A DNA stretch of 64,000 nucleotides. Source: Salinimicrobium sp. TH3. GTDB taxonomy: Bacteria > Bacteroidota > Bacteroidia > Flavobacteriales > Flavobacteriaceae. The stretch covers positions 248,001 to 312,000 of the forward strand of contig NZ_JAPONB010000004.1 of NCBI RefSeq assembly GCF_026676115.1, read 5' to 3'. Of this stretch, positions 7,645 to 16,843 are shown in pieces. Position 1 is the stretch's first letter; every line of letters starts with the position of its first letter. Both the position numbers and the translations under genes were made by a program. A model generated the notes under the pieces. It was not told the origin of the DNA. It saw nothing but the letters and a program-made list of their open reading frames with translations, and did no database searches.

Positions 7645-8925
7645 ATGAGAGAACAAGTAAGGGAGGTTGGGAACTTTTTAGCCGATTACTTCATGGCGCA
7701 GGGAATGGATGCAGATGTTGCCCATTTTCTAAACATGCTTATTAATATTGTAGTCGTTGGAGTTCTTTGGTTTGTAATTCACTTTATTACCAAAAGACTG
7801 GTTCTAACCTCTTTTCAAAAGTTCACAAACCAGACTAAAACCACCTTTGACGACTATCTTGTAAAAAGTAATTTCCCGAGGTATATAAGCAATATTTTCC
7901 CCCTCTTATTGCTCATTTTGACGGTTCCTATAGTGTTTGAAGATTACCCAAAGTTATTAGGGATATTTGAAAAGCTGGTCGATATTTATATTATTCTCCT
8001 CACTGTGCTAATAGGGCGAAGTTTGGTGCGCACCACTACAAATTTCATGAAGCGGCATGAGCGTTACCACGACAAACCCCTGGAAAGCTATGCGCAGGTT
8101 CTAATGATCATTTTTTGGTCTATCGGCCTTATTTTTATCTTTTCTGAAATTACCGAGAAATCTGTGCTTGGATTTCTTATTTCTTTGGGAGCCGCTTCAG
8201 CAATTATCTTATTCATCTTTAAAGATACCATTCTTGGGTTCGTAGCATCTATACAGGTTTCTGTGAATGACATTGTAAGAATTGGAGACTGGATCACTTT
8301 CAGCAAATATGGGGCAGATGGGTTTGTTACAGAGATCAATCTTGCGACAGTAAGGGTTCAGAACTGGGATAATACTTATACTACAATTCCCACTTATTAT
8401 CTTATTTCAGACTCTTTTCATAACTGGCGCGGGATGCAGGAATCTCCCGGGCGGCGTATCAAACGCTCAATAAACATCAAACAAAATTCAATAAGATTTG
8501 TAAATGATGAGGATATTGCAAAATTTGAAGAATTCGGCTTAATTGGTCCTTACATTAAAGAACGACAGGAAGAGATCAATGCCTATAATAAAGAAATGGG
8601 CATCAATAAAAAACATCTTATTAATGGAAGGCATCAAACAAACCTTGGAATCTTTAGGCAATATGCGTTGTCATATTTAAAAGCGCATCCTAAAATACAC
8701 CAGGAAATGACCATGATGGTGCGCCATCTTCCTCCTACCACACAGGGAATCCCCATTGAAATCTACTGTTTTAGTGCAGACAAACGCTGGGAATTTTATG
8801 AAGCGGTAACAGCAGATATATTTGACCACCTCATAGCAGCCATTCCTTATTTTGATCTTCAACTTTTTGAATCTCCTTCGGGCGACGACATTTTAAAAGC
8901 TCTTAAACCTCTGCAGCTAAATTAA
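7645..8925 (+). CDS. Mechanosensitive ion channel, MscS family (YbdG-like)
   Basis: 426 aa. About four to five N-terminal membrane helices are followed by the pore-lining TM3 region LGFLISLGAASAIILFIFKDTILGFVASIQ and then the MscS beta domain starting NDIVRIGDWITF. The domain contains GFVTEINLATVRVQNWDNTYTTIP. The soluble C-terminal part is long, with an insertion at about 300-340 (KERQEEINAYNKEMGINKKH). Together with the YETIPTYYLISDSFHNW-like block this resembles YbdG/medium-size MscS proteins rather than the minimal MscS. It should open under hypo-osmotic shock in the inner membrane. Confidence 0.88.
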   Translation: MREQVREVGNFLADYFMAQGMDADVAHFLNMLINIVVVGVLWFVIHFITKRLVLTSFQKFTNQTKTTFDDYLVKSNFPRYISNIFPLLLLILTVPIVFEDYPKLLGIFEKLVDIYIILLTVLIGRSLVRTTTNFMKRHERYHDKPLESYAQVLMIIFWSIGLIFIFSEITEKSVLGFLISLGAASAIILFIFKDTILGFVASIQVSVNDIVRIGDWITFSKYGADGFVTEINLATVRVQNWDNTYTTIPTYYLISDSFHNWRGMQESPGRRIKRSINIKQNSIRFVNDEDIAKFEEFGLIGPYIKERQEEINAYNKEMGINKKHLINGRHQTNLGIFRQYALSYLKAHPKIHQEMTMMVRHLPPTTQGIPIEIYCFSADKRWEFYEAVTADIFDHLIAAIPYFDLQLFESPSGDDILKALKPLQLN

Positions 8926-8940
8926 AAAGGATATTAATCT

Positions 8941-8975
8941 TAGAAAGCAGGAATCTTAAAAGTAGTTGCTTTCTA
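8941..8975. repeat. 9-bp perfect inverted repeat between convergent genes
   Basis: TAGAAAGCA and TGCTTTCTA flank a 17-nt loop. No T run follows on either strand, so it is at best a weak terminator. Confidence 0.35.
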
Positions 8976-9033
8976 CAGATCATCTTAAGTCTGAGCTATT
9001 ATCTCCTTTAATATTAATTGTTGATTTGGTGCT

Positions 9034-10074
9034 CTAAGTTCTGCCTTCATAATCGGTGTCTTGAGAATCTTCAGAGGAGTTTAGATAGTGGCCCTCCATG
9101 TAATCGCTTCGCAAACTTTTGACCCCGGCGGCTCCTCCCAGCGCACCAACGATAGCTCCCAGTAAGAGGGCAATAAACAGATAGAGAGCAGCATCGGCCA
9201 TAGCATCAGAAATAGTACCGGCCGTTTTCTCTGCTTCCTGCTTCATGTTTTCAAGAAATTCCATCGATTGCTTCCGCAGATTTTCATATTCTGCCGCGTA
9301 GCTACTAACAGTTTGTTTGGCTTCTTTTTCACTGAAATTGGTCCTTGAAGTTAATATATTTACAAGTGCTTCTTTATCCAGGGCTTCCCACTTGTTATCA
9401 AAGATGTTTTTTGCCTCATTAAATATCTGCTCTATTTTGGCATCTAATTGCGCAGAGCTTCCAAAATCTCTCATAGCTTGCTGCCCTGAATTATCCATTT
9501 TCTCTTCCACTTCGTTTTCTGCTTCTTGAGGGTCTGAATACGGTTTTTGAGCTTCCTCAAGTAACATATAAAATTTTTCTTTAGCCTTGTTAAGGCTAAC
9601 CTCCAACTCTTTTTCGTGTTGCTCACTCAGTTGTTGACTTTGGCTTAGCTCCTGTTGCTCATTTGCCCAGGACACAACGTTTCCAATGGTATTTCCCACT
9701 CCCGAAATGACTCCACCCACAGCTGAAGTTACCAGCCAGAGAGACAGAATTAAATATAAGGCCCAGGTCATTATTCCCTGGATAATTCCACTTTTCTGAT
9801 AGAAAGACACTCCTACTCTCGCAGCAACAAATGCTCCTACAAAAAGTGCCAGAAGATTTGAAACAGCCCACCAAACAAGACTTAAAGTTCCCACGCCGCT
9901 AAAAGGACTACTCTTTTCCATAGGTTCTATGCTACCAAATCCCAAAGAAAGTCCGAGCAGGTTAAAAAGAAAAACTATGGAAAAAGTACAAATAACGCCT
10001 GCAAATATCGCCCTCCAGGAAACACCTTTTCGTGGTACTGAATTGTGAGAATTTAGTTCCTTAAGTTTATTCAT
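9034..10074 (-). CDS. Membrane protein with long periplasmic/cytosolic helical insert ('PhnA-like' YrzE-type)
   Basis: 346 aa. The N-terminal half has four hydrophobic segments. The first contains SWRAIFAGVICTFSIVFLFNLL, which matches the opening of the widespread WGAIFAGVV membrane family often labelled 'PhnA-like'. AFVAARVGVSF and ALYLILSLWLVTSAVGGVISG follow. Residues about 140-285 form a charged, heptad-rich helical region (LSQSQQLSEQHEKELEVSLNK onwards), and a last hydrophobic helix ALYLFIALLLGAIVGALGGAAG precedes a hydrophilic tail. No enzyme motif is seen. It is a single-gene unit convergent with the MscS operon; function unknown. Confidence 0.7.
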   Translation of the reverse strand: MNKLKELNSHNSVPRKGVSWRAIFAGVICTFSIVFLFNLLGLSLGFGSIEPMEKSSPFSGVGTLSLVWWAVSNLLALFVGAFVAARVGVSFYQKSGIIQGIMTWALYLILSLWLVTSAVGGVISGVGNTIGNVVSWANEQQELSQSQQLSEQHEKELEVSLNKAKEKFYMLLEEAQKPYSDPQEAENEVEEKMDNSGQQAMRDFGSSAQLDAKIEQIFNEAKNIFDNKWEALDKEALVNILTSRTNFSEKEAKQTVSSYAAEYENLRKQSMEFLENMKQEAEKTAGTISDAMADAALYLFIALLLGAIVGALGGAAGVKSLRSDYMEGHYLNSSEDSQDTDYEGRT

Positions 10075-10263
10075 AATTATTTATTTTGGTTAGTTAAAGA
10101 AGAACACTGTTCCCTTCATTATCAATGGCTCAATAAGTTAAGCAGATAAATACTCAATTACTCTTAAAAAAATTTAAAGATTTGGAGTTTTGTCCTCGTT
10201 TTAGGTACTAAAAACATACTTTAGATCAATATTTAAAAATCTTATCAAACTCATTTTTATTCC

Positions 10264-11361
10264 ATGTCAATAAAAGGTTTTCTTCAGGCGTTTGGTATTA
10301 TTGCTGTTGTTCTATCTCTTTTTCCTTTTGTCGCTACCGATTACTGGTGGATGAGGATGTTTGATTTTCCCCATGTACAGCTTACCATTCTCACGCTGGT
10401 GGCTCTTGTAGTCTACTTCTTCAGGTTTGATCTGCGTAACTGGAGAGACTATACTTTTATATTTGTACTGGCAGGATGTTTCTTACTGCAACTGGTTAAA
10501 ATATATCCCTACACTCCGTTTGCAGACCAGCAGGTTAGAAAAAACACAGCTGCTGTGCCGGCAAGCAGTATTAGTATTCTGGCTACTAATGTGCTGCAGA
10601 AAAATGAGCATTACGACAAAGTTGTAGAAGAAATCTTTAGGCAGGATCCCGATCTTCTAGTTTTTACTGAAACCAATTCCTTGTGGCGAAATGAATTACG
10701 TAAATTACTTAAAGATTTTGATTACGAGTACCGTATGGAGATGCCGCTTGATAATACCTACGGAATGCTGGTGTACTCCAGGTTGGAACTGGTAGACCCT
10801 CAAATAAAATTTCTGTTGGAAGACAGCATTCCCTCTATGCATACAAAGGTGATTTTACCTTCCAAAGAATTAATTCAGCTGCATGTTATTCATCCCACAC
10901 CACCCATGCCTCCACATGATGCTTCTTCAACAGACAGAGATGCACAAATGATGTTAGTGGCAAAAATGGCAAAAGAATCGAAGCTTCCTGTAATTGTTAC
11001 AGGGGATTTTAATGATGTGGCCTGGTCTGAAAGTACACAGCTTTTCCAAGAGGTGAGTGGATTACTGGACCCCCGCAAAGGAAGGGGCTTCTATAACACT
11101 TATAACGCAAATAGCTGGCTTATGAGGTGGCCCCTGGATCATTTATTTGTTTCAGATGAATTTAGACTGGTGAAAATGGAAGTGGGTAATGATGTGAAAT
11201 CCGACCACTTTCCACTTTATGCCAAATTGAGTTTGGAGCCGGGAGTAAGGGCTGTACAAACTGCAACACCTGCCAGTCAAAATGAAATGCAGGAGGCAGA
11301 AAAACAAATTGAAAAAGAAGAGGAAAAAGACAGAAAAGAAAAAGCAGAAGGCAAAGAATAG
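10264..11361 (+). CDS. Membrane-anchored endonuclease/exonuclease/phosphatase-family protein
   Basis: 365 aa. Three N-terminal membrane helices (to about residue 80) are followed by an EEP fold domain. Catalytic marks are FTETN (metal Glu in DLLVFTETNS), the His of VIHPTPP, TGDFNDVAWS and SDHFPLYAKL at the end. The domain is probably periplasmic. Relatives hydrolyse phosphodiesters or phospholipid head groups, but the substrate cannot be told here. The last ~35 residues are a charged Glu/Lys tail (EKQIEKEEEKDRKEK). The stop abuts the convergent thioesterase stop with no gap, so the two transcripts must overlap or terminate inside coding sequence. Confidence 0.82.
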   Translation: MSIKGFLQAFGIIAVVLSLFPFVATDYWWMRMFDFPHVQLTILTLVALVVYFFRFDLRNWRDYTFIFVLAGCFLLQLVKIYPYTPFADQQVRKNTAAVPASSISILATNVLQKNEHYDKVVEEIFRQDPDLLVFTETNSLWRNELRKLLKDFDYEYRMEMPLDNTYGMLVYSRLELVDPQIKFLLEDSIPSMHTKVILPSKELIQLHVIHPTPPMPPHDASSTDRDAQMMLVAKMAKESKLPVIVTGDFNDVAWSESTQLFQEVSGLLDPRKGRGFYNTYNANSWLMRWPLDHLFVSDEFRLVKMEVGNDVKSDHFPLYAKLSLEPGVRAVQTATPASQNEMQEAEKQIEKEEEKDRKEKAEGKE

Positions 11362-11751
11362 TTAATCTTTAAGACGGTCTTTCACAAATTCGATCTCTGT
11401 TTTCCCGTGAGGTTTTGCCCGTCCCTTTTCATCAAGAGAAACCATTACGATCCTTTCAATAGAAATTATTACTTCCCGGGTCATCTTATTGCGAACTTCG
11501 CATCGCAGGGTAATGGAAGCAGTCCCAAATTTTACCACATCCATACCTATCTCAATAATATCACCTTCCCTGGCGGAACTTTTGAAGTCAATTTCACTCA
11601 CGAATTTTGTTACGGTACGCGGATTTTCCAGTTGAATTATAGCATAAAGGGCGGCTTCCTCGTCAATCCATTCTAAAAGCCGGCCGCCAAACAAGGTGCC
11701 GTTGGGATTAAGATCCTGGGGTTTTATCCATTTACGGGTATGAAATCTCAT
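11362..11751 (-). CDS. Acyl-CoA thioesterase (hotdog fold, YciA-like)
   Basis: 129 aa, single hotdog domain. The motif NPNGTLFGGRLLEWIDEEAA matches the N-G-x-L-F-G-G-x-L-L-x-W-x-D pattern of YciA/BFIT-type acyl-CoA hydrolases, with the catalytic Asp in WIDEE. The following FVSEIDFKSSAREGDIIE is the second family block. It cleaves acyl-CoA to free acid and CoA in the cytoplasm. It is the last gene of a minus-strand run thioesterase-Nudix-aldehyde dehydrogenase with gaps of 27 and 5 nt, probably one transcript. Confidence 0.88.
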   Translation of the reverse strand: MRFHTRKWIKPQDLNPNGTLFGGRLLEWIDEEAALYAIIQLENPRTVTKFVSEIDFKSSAREGDIIEIGMDVVKFGTASITLRCEVRNKMTREVIISIERIVMVSLDEKGRAKPHGKTEIEFVKDRLKD

Positions 11752-11778
11752 AGGGGTTATTTAAAAGGAAAAATAAAG

Positions 11779-12207
11779 TTAAGCATTCTTCCGAAAATAT
11801 TCCTCCCTGGCCACCTTTAGAATTTCTGAATGGTCAAAAGCAAGTTCGGGAAGATCTGTAATAGAAAACCAGTGGGCTTCGGCGGCATCATCATTTCCTT
11901 CCACTTTCTCTTTAGAAGTCACCTCTCCCCAGAATGTGATACTAATGGTCCTGCCCCTGGGATCTCTTCCCGGAGCACCAAAAGTGTGCAGCTGTTTTAA
12001 TTTTTTGATTTTTAGACCTGTTTCTTCTTCAAGCTCTCTCTTTGCTCCATCTTCCAATGGTTCCTCATCTTCGAGAAACCCTCCCGGGAGAGCCCATTTG
12101 TCTTTAAAAGGATCTTTTTTTCGCTTGACCAATAACACTTTAGGATCCTGCTTACTCCTGTAAAATATCACACAATCTGTAGTTACCGCTATATTTTGCC
12201 TTGACAT
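11779..12207 (-). CDS. Nudix hydrolase
   Basis: 142 aa. The Nudix box G-x5-E-x7-R-E-U-x-E-E-x-G-U is complete in GGFLEDEEPLEDGAKRELEE plus ETGLKI. The N-terminus (TTDCVIFYRSKQDPKVLLVKRKKDPFKDKWALPGG) is the classical ADP-ribose pyrophosphatase/NUDT-like lead-in. A terminal WFSITDLPELAFDHSEIL follows the pattern of NrtR/ADPR-type Nudix proteins, but there is no DNA-binding winged helix, so it is an enzyme and not a regulator. Likely substrate is a nucleoside diphosphate derivative such as ADP-ribose. Confidence 0.9.
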   Translation of the reverse strand: MSRQNIAVTTDCVIFYRSKQDPKVLLVKRKKDPFKDKWALPGGFLEDEEPLEDGAKRELEEETGLKIKKLKQLHTFGAPGRDPRGRTISITFWGEVTSKEKVEGNDDAAEAHWFSITDLPELAFDHSEILKVAREEYFRKNA

Positions 12208-12212
12208 AATTT

Positions 12213-13565
12213 CTATTTAAAATAAACCGTCTGAATATTCACAAACTCTCTAATCCCGAAGTTGGAAAGCTCCCTGCCATATCCAGATTTCTTAGTACCT
12301 CCAAAAGGCAGGCGGGGATCGCTTTTTACCAGTTCATTGACAAAAACGGCCCCATCCTCAATTTGAGGAATAAGTTTTTGAGCCCTTTCCTTACTGGTGG
12401 TAAACAGCGAAACACCAAGGCCAAATTGAGTGGCATTAATAAGGTCTACTGCTTCCTCTTCTGTTTTAAATGTAGTAATTCCTATTGCAGGACCAAATGT
12501 TTCCTCTTTAAATACCGGCATTTGAGGTGTTACATCTTTTAAAACAGTAGGTGCGTAAAATGCCATTTTCCGCTCCCCTCCTGTTAAGATCTTAGCACCC
12601 ATCTTCACCGAATCCTTCACCTGTTTTTCCAAATCTTCGGCAAGATCTTCTCTGGCCTGCACTCCTATAAAGGTATCTTCATCTATAGGGTCACCGATCT
12701 TTAAATCCTTCACTTTTTTCAGAAATAGATCTGTGAATTTTTCGGCAATACTTTCCTGTAACAAAAGACGTTTTCCTGCAATACAACTTTGTCCTGTATT
12801 TTGGAAACGTGCCTGGACACAGGTCCCGACCGCCTCCTCCAGGTCTGCATCGTCGAACACCACCAGTGGATTACTTCCCCCCAGTTCCAGTACAGATTTT
12901 TTGATTTGCCTGCCAGCCGTCGCGGCAACAGCACTCCCTGCCCCTTCACTACCCGTGAGGGTTACAGCTTTGACCCTTTTGTCCTGCAGTACTTCTTCCA
13001 CTTTCTTACTGCCAATTGTAAGGTTTTGGAAACAACCTTCGGGAAATCCTGCTCTAATAAACACTTTTTCAAGATTCTTCCCGCACATCATAACATTGCT
13101 GGCGTGTTTTAGCACTCCCACGTTACCTGCCATTAAAGCCGGTGCCGCAAAACGGAATACCTGCCAAAAAGGGTAATTCCATGGCATAATTGCCAGCACC
13201 ACACCTAAAGGGGCATAATTCACATAGCTATTAGCTGCATCGGTCTCAATAACTTCAGGAGCAAGCTGTTTTTCAGCATTTTCTGCATAATACTCACATA
13301 CCCAGGCACATTTTTCAATTTCAGCAATAGATTGCTTTATTGGCTTACCCATTTCTTTTGTGATCACTTCTGCATATTCCTGCTTGTTTTTCCTGAGTTC
13401 TTCCGCAGCATTCAGCATAAGCTTTGAGCGAAATGAAAATGAGGTGGTTTTCCATTCATGGAATACCGCTGTGGCCTTTTCCAGTGCGTTGTCAATATCT
13501 TCTGAAGAGGATTCCCTATGTTCTTCAATAGTTTCCCCTGTATACGGATTTTTTGAAAGGATCAT
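12213..13565 (-). CDS. NAD(P)-dependent aldehyde (succinate-semialdehyde-type) dehydrogenase
   Basis: 450 aa from MILSKNPYTGE; the 11-residue upstream extension is unlikely. ALDH motifs are MPWNYPFWQ (cofactor pocket), LTGSEGAGSAV, the general-base Glu in LELGGSNPLVV, the nucleophile Cys in NTGQSCIAGKR and EETFGPAIGI near the end. Length below 460 and the FGGTKKSGYGRELSNFGI ending resemble the YneI/GabD-like succinate-semialdehyde dehydrogenase group. It would oxidise an aldehyde to the acid in the cytoplasm. Just upstream in transcription of the Nudix and thioesterase genes. Confidence 0.9.
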   Translation of the reverse strand: MILSKNPYTGETIEEHRESSSEDIDNALEKATAVFHEWKTTSFSFRSKLMLNAAEELRKNKQEYAEVITKEMGKPIKQSIAEIEKCAWVCEYYAENAEKQLAPEVIETDAANSYVNYAPLGVVLAIMPWNYPFWQVFRFAAPALMAGNVGVLKHASNVMMCGKNLEKVFIRAGFPEGCFQNLTIGSKKVEEVLQDKRVKAVTLTGSEGAGSAVAATAGRQIKKSVLELGGSNPLVVFDDADLEEAVGTCVQARFQNTGQSCIAGKRLLLQESIAEKFTDLFLKKVKDLKIGDPIDEDTFIGVQAREDLAEDLEKQVKDSVKMGAKILTGGERKMAFYAPTVLKDVTPQMPVFKEETFGPAIGITTFKTEEEAVDLINATQFGLGVSLFTTSKERAQKLIPQIEDGAVFVNELVKSDPRLPFGGTKKSGYGRELSNFGIREFVNIQTVYFK

Positions 13566-13725
13566 AAAAAGGTCTTTTTCTAAAGGTAAAAAGAACATGG
13601 TACGGGGAGAAATTATTAATGGGATTTTAACTGAAGCTTAAATTGTTCACAACAAGTTTATAATTCTTAAATAAAGGAATTACAGAGATTTCCTTGTTTT
13701 ATTATCTTTAAGAAAAAGCCCCGTT

Positions 13726-14133
13726 ATGAAAGATCGTGAAAAAAGTCTACTGGAGTTAAGACCCTACATCGAGTCTGCAATAGTGAACGCTTCCACCCTT
13801 CCCGAAGAACAATTCCAGAATAGAACCCTGCGCCCGGTGATCCTGCTTCAAAATGACCTTTTACTGGAAGCCTTCAGGAACTATGTGCAGAAATATAAAA
13901 ATGGTTTTTACGAAATGAATGTAGAAAAACGAATGGCGTACATTGAAAACGCTATTCAGAAGGACATAAAATTCCGAAACAGCTTAAAAGGGATGATCAT
14001 TGGTCAATTCACCATTGAGGAATACCGCTTCTACATAACCAACTCTTCTGCTCTTAATAAAAGAATGATGAACCTGGTTAAGGAAAGGCTGCAGAGCAAT
14101 ATCCAACTCCTCGACAGACTTTCGGTCGTATAA
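13726..14133 (+). CDS. Conserved hypothetical protein (helical)
   Basis: 135 aa, predicted mostly alpha-helical, with no signal peptide. Notable patches are LRPYIESAIVNA, LRPVILLQNDLLLEAF, FRNSLKGMIIGQFTIEEYRFY and NKRMMNLVKERLQSN. Similar flavobacterial proteins are often called 'glyoxalase', but no vicinal-oxygen-chelate metal ligands are visible, so I do not adopt that name. TATCTTTA (13703-13710), one mismatch from the -7 consensus, lies 15 nt upstream. Next to it on the same strand is a GreA-C-domain-like gene. Function unknown. Confidence 0.7.
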   Translation: MKDREKSLLELRPYIESAIVNASTLPEEQFQNRTLRPVILLQNDLLLEAFRNYVQKYKNGFYEMNVEKRMAYIENAIQKDIKFRNSLKGMIIGQFTIEEYRFYITNSSALNKRMMNLVKERLQSNIQLLDRLSVV

Positions 14134-14227
14134 CCTGCTGTACTGGAAAATCCCGTATTTATTAAACTTTTGCTAATTGTTCTTTTTTGAATATTGCGTT
14201 GGCTAATTTTAAAGAAAACGCAACAAA

Positions 14228-14680
14228 ATGAGCATAAACAAAGAAGAATTATTCAACAAATGTCTTGATATGGTCAATGAAAGAATTGACCAGTATAATG
14301 AGAAAATGAATACTATTACCGGCCAGAATGAGCAGCATAAATTCCATCCCGATTTTGATGAGTATGGAAACAAAGGCGAAATGCTCACCGAATATGAAAA
14401 AAATGCCGCTTACCTTGACAGGGTGCGCAGCATGAAAGAAACTCTGGCCAACCTGGATAGAGAACACCGCAGTGAGGTCGTACGGCCAGGAAGTGTGGTA
14501 GAAACCAAAAGCGGATATTATTTTGTCTCTGTGCCCTTAGGTGAAATAGACATGGAAAGTGGAAGTAAAGTCTACGCGATCTCTACAGATGCTCCAATTT
14601 ATAAAGAAATGGAAGGTAAGAAAGCCGGTGACTCCTTCAATTTTAGAGACGGCGAGGTGGACATTGTAAAAGTTTGGTAA
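14228..14680 (+). CDS. GreA/GreB C-terminal-domain-like protein
   Basis: 150 aa. The N-terminal half is helical (KEELFNKCLDMVNERIDQYNE and EKNAAYLDRVRSMKETLANL), like a coiled-coil arm. The C-terminal half (VVRPGSVVETKSGYYFVSVP, then YAISTDAPIYKEMEGKKAGDSFNF) follows the GreA C-domain pattern: a GS-V opening, a late S-x-x-x-P and GKKAGD. Gre factors bind the RNA-polymerase secondary channel. The two acidic tip residues of Gre cannot be placed with confidence, so it may be a Gre-like regulator or Rnk-like protein rather than a cleavage factor. TAATTTTA (14204-14211) is a near-match -7 box 17 nt upstream. Confidence 0.65.
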   Translation: MSINKEELFNKCLDMVNERIDQYNEKMNTITGQNEQHKFHPDFDEYGNKGEMLTEYEKNAAYLDRVRSMKETLANLDREHRSEVVRPGSVVETKSGYYFVSVPLGEIDMESGSKVYAISTDAPIYKEMEGKKAGDSFNFRDGEVDIVKVW

Positions 14681-14683
14681 ATC

Positions 14684-16729
14684 CTATTCCGGATATTCGA
14701 TCCTTAGGTGGTAAATGTTTTTTAGCTTCCGCTTAAGGATCTTTTTCACCTGCTGAATTTCCATAAATGTCACATTTGAATTAAGGAACTGTCCATCTTC
14801 CATTTGTTTGTTGATGATCTTTTCAACAAACTCATCTATGGTTTTAGCCGTAGGTTCTTTAATACTCCTGCTGGCTGCCTCTACACTATCACACATCATC
14901 AAGATGGCCGTTTCCTTACTAAAGGGCATGGGACCGGGATACCTAAAATCATCCTCATTTACGTGCTGGTCATTATCCATTGCCTTTTTCAGAAAATAAT
15001 ACACTGTAGTAGTACCATGATGTGTCCTGATGAAATCAATCACCCTATCTGGCAGATTTCTCTTTTTAGCAATTTCAATTCCATTTATTACGTGTTCAAT
15101 GATAATGTCGGCACTTTCTTTAGGGGAAAGTTCATCATGAGAATTGACAGATGTTGTCTGGTTTTCGGTAAAATAAGTAGGATTGCGCATTTTCCCGATA
15201 TCATGGTAAAGTGCTCCTACCCTTACAAGCATCGCATTCGCATTTATCTCATTGGCTGCTGCCTCTGCCAGGTTGGCCACGTTAAGCGAATGGTGAAAAG
15301 TTCCCGGAGCTTTATCTGAAAGTTCCTTGAGCAGTTTTGTATTTGTGTCTGAAAGCTCCAGCAGCGACATATCGGAGATCAAACCAAAGATCTTTTCGTA
15401 AGCATAGATTAGCGGCTGCACAAAAAGAGTTGCCAGCCCCCCCAACAGGAACATGAGAAAAGTTTCAGATTCCACTTCGTAGATCGAACCTTCCTGGATT
15501 ACCGTAAAAGCAAAATAGGAAACTATATACACCAATGTGATCTGTCCAACCGTAATAAAAAGATTGGCTCTTTTATATAATTCGGAAACTGTGAGAATGG
15601 TCACGATCCCTGCAATGATTTGGAGGAACATATACTCGTAGCTGTCGGGCACAATAAATCCGAGCAATAAGACGGTGATAACGTGCGTAAAAAGCCCAAG
15701 GCGGGAATCAAAGAACCCTTTAATGGTTAACGGTAAAACACACAAAGGAACCACATATACATACGCCACATTAAAACGTATGATCAATACAGTAAGCAGT
15801 ACCATGAGGGTAACGTTAAAATAGATGAAGGTTACTTTTATATTATTCTGAAAGATATCATAGCGATATTTTCTAATAAAGAGCATCAACATGAGCAGGG
15901 CGAGGAAAACAAGCAGGGTGTATCCAACAATTACCCAGTTGTAGTTGGCTTCGCTCCACACCTGTGATTCATACTCGGCTTTGAGAGAATTGAGGACCTG
16001 TAACTTGTCTCCTTCCACTACTTCTCCTTTGGCGACAATAATGGTCCCCCGCTCTACATTCCCGCGGGTATAGGAAATCTGGTTATAACGACTTTCCAGA
16101 TCATTTTGAGTAAGCGCTTCATTATAAGATACATTGGGCTTTACGGTATCAAAGAACAACCCAATCAACTCTTCCCGATAATTTTGTAACTGTGCCTGAT
16201 CTATTTTTCGATTAAGAAAATCCCTTAACTGGCTTTGCTTTAATATGCTTTTGTAGGTCACCTCTGTCACCTCATTTCCTTCCCGCAGGTACACCAGTTG
16301 ATCTGGACTAAGGGGCACTATCTCCTGCAGGACTCCTGCATCATATATCTCCTCAAAAGTATTTTGAATGAACTCTTTAAGCCGCATATTTTCCCTGCGC
16401 GTAAGTGTATCGGGAAAAATACGTACAAATTGTCCTTCCAGTGCAGCCTCTACTTCTTCAACAGCTTCTGCATTATAATCGTAGTAGGGAACATGGCTTT
16501 TGTTGATCTCCTCCTTTTCTGCAGAGAGTTCTTCGGGAGTCTTTAAGATGGCAAAATCAAAAGGCGCATAAAGGTTTTCATACTGCCATGGTTTACCTTT
16601 TGGGATCTCATATTTAAACTTGCCTCCCTTCGGAAACATGTAAACTATGATCACAGTAGTAAGGAGGAATAAAAAAACCTTATAAAAAAGGTCCTGATTT
16701 TTATAAAGACTGTTTATAAACGATTTCAT
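14684..16729 (-). CDS. PgpH-type 7TM-HD phosphohydrolase (cyclic-di-AMP phosphodiesterase family)
   Basis: 681 aa from MKSFINSLYK. One N-terminal helix, an extracytoplasmic region to about 265 and seven membrane helices (about 265-455) are followed by the cytosolic HD domain. HD ligands are visible in TFHHSLNVANLAEAAA, ALYHDIGKM (His-Asp pair) and FIRTHHGTTTVYYFLKKA, with a late MMCDSVEAASRS. This architecture is that of Listeria PgpH, which degrades c-di-AMP, so the protein probably controls c-di-AMP level and osmotic or wall homeostasis. An exact -7 box (TACTTTTG) lies 19 nt upstream. It is monocistronic and convergent with the GreA-like gene, 3 nt between stops. Confidence 0.88.
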   Translation of the reverse strand: MKSFINSLYKNQDLFYKVFLFLLTTVIIVYMFPKGGKFKYEIPKGKPWQYENLYAPFDFAILKTPEELSAEKEEINKSHVPYYDYNAEAVEEVEAALEGQFVRIFPDTLTRRENMRLKEFIQNTFEEIYDAGVLQEIVPLSPDQLVYLREGNEVTEVTYKSILKQSQLRDFLNRKIDQAQLQNYREELIGLFFDTVKPNVSYNEALTQNDLESRYNQISYTRGNVERGTIIVAKGEVVEGDKLQVLNSLKAEYESQVWSEANYNWVIVGYTLLVFLALLMLMLFIRKYRYDIFQNNIKVTFIYFNVTLMVLLTVLIIRFNVAYVYVVPLCVLPLTIKGFFDSRLGLFTHVITVLLLGFIVPDSYEYMFLQIIAGIVTILTVSELYKRANLFITVGQITLVYIVSYFAFTVIQEGSIYEVESETFLMFLLGGLATLFVQPLIYAYEKIFGLISDMSLLELSDTNTKLLKELSDKAPGTFHHSLNVANLAEAAANEINANAMLVRVGALYHDIGKMRNPTYFTENQTTSVNSHDELSPKESADIIIEHVINGIEIAKKRNLPDRVIDFIRTHHGTTTVYYFLKKAMDNDQHVNEDDFRYPGPMPFSKETAILMMCDSVEAASRSIKEPTAKTIDEFVEKIINKQMEDGQFLNSNVTFMEIQQVKKILKRKLKNIYHLRIEYPE

Positions 16730-16747
16730 ACAGGGAGAATATCTTAT

Positions 16748-16755
16748 CAAAAGTA
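16748..16755 (-). promoter_or_regulatory. -7 box TACTTTTG
   Basis: Exact TAnnTTTG on the minus strand, 19 nt before the PgpH-type ATG. Confidence 0.6.
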
Positions 16756-16807
16756 CTAAAAAATCCCGGCTGAACTGTAGGCATTGGTTTGTTCCTTTTA
16801 AAATGAT

Positions 16808-16815
16808 TAAATTCG
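16808..16815 (+). promoter_or_regulatory. Near-match -7 box TAAATTCG
   Basis: One mismatch (TTCG for TTTG), 29 nt upstream of the thiolase start; the best candidate in the short divergent gap. Confidence 0.35.
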
Positions 16816-16843
16816 CAAATGTAAAATCTTAATCCTCTAAACC

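Noticed and set aside
13726-14133. Glyoxalase annotation
   Set aside because: No metal-ligand pattern or VOC repeat visible; kept as hypothetical.
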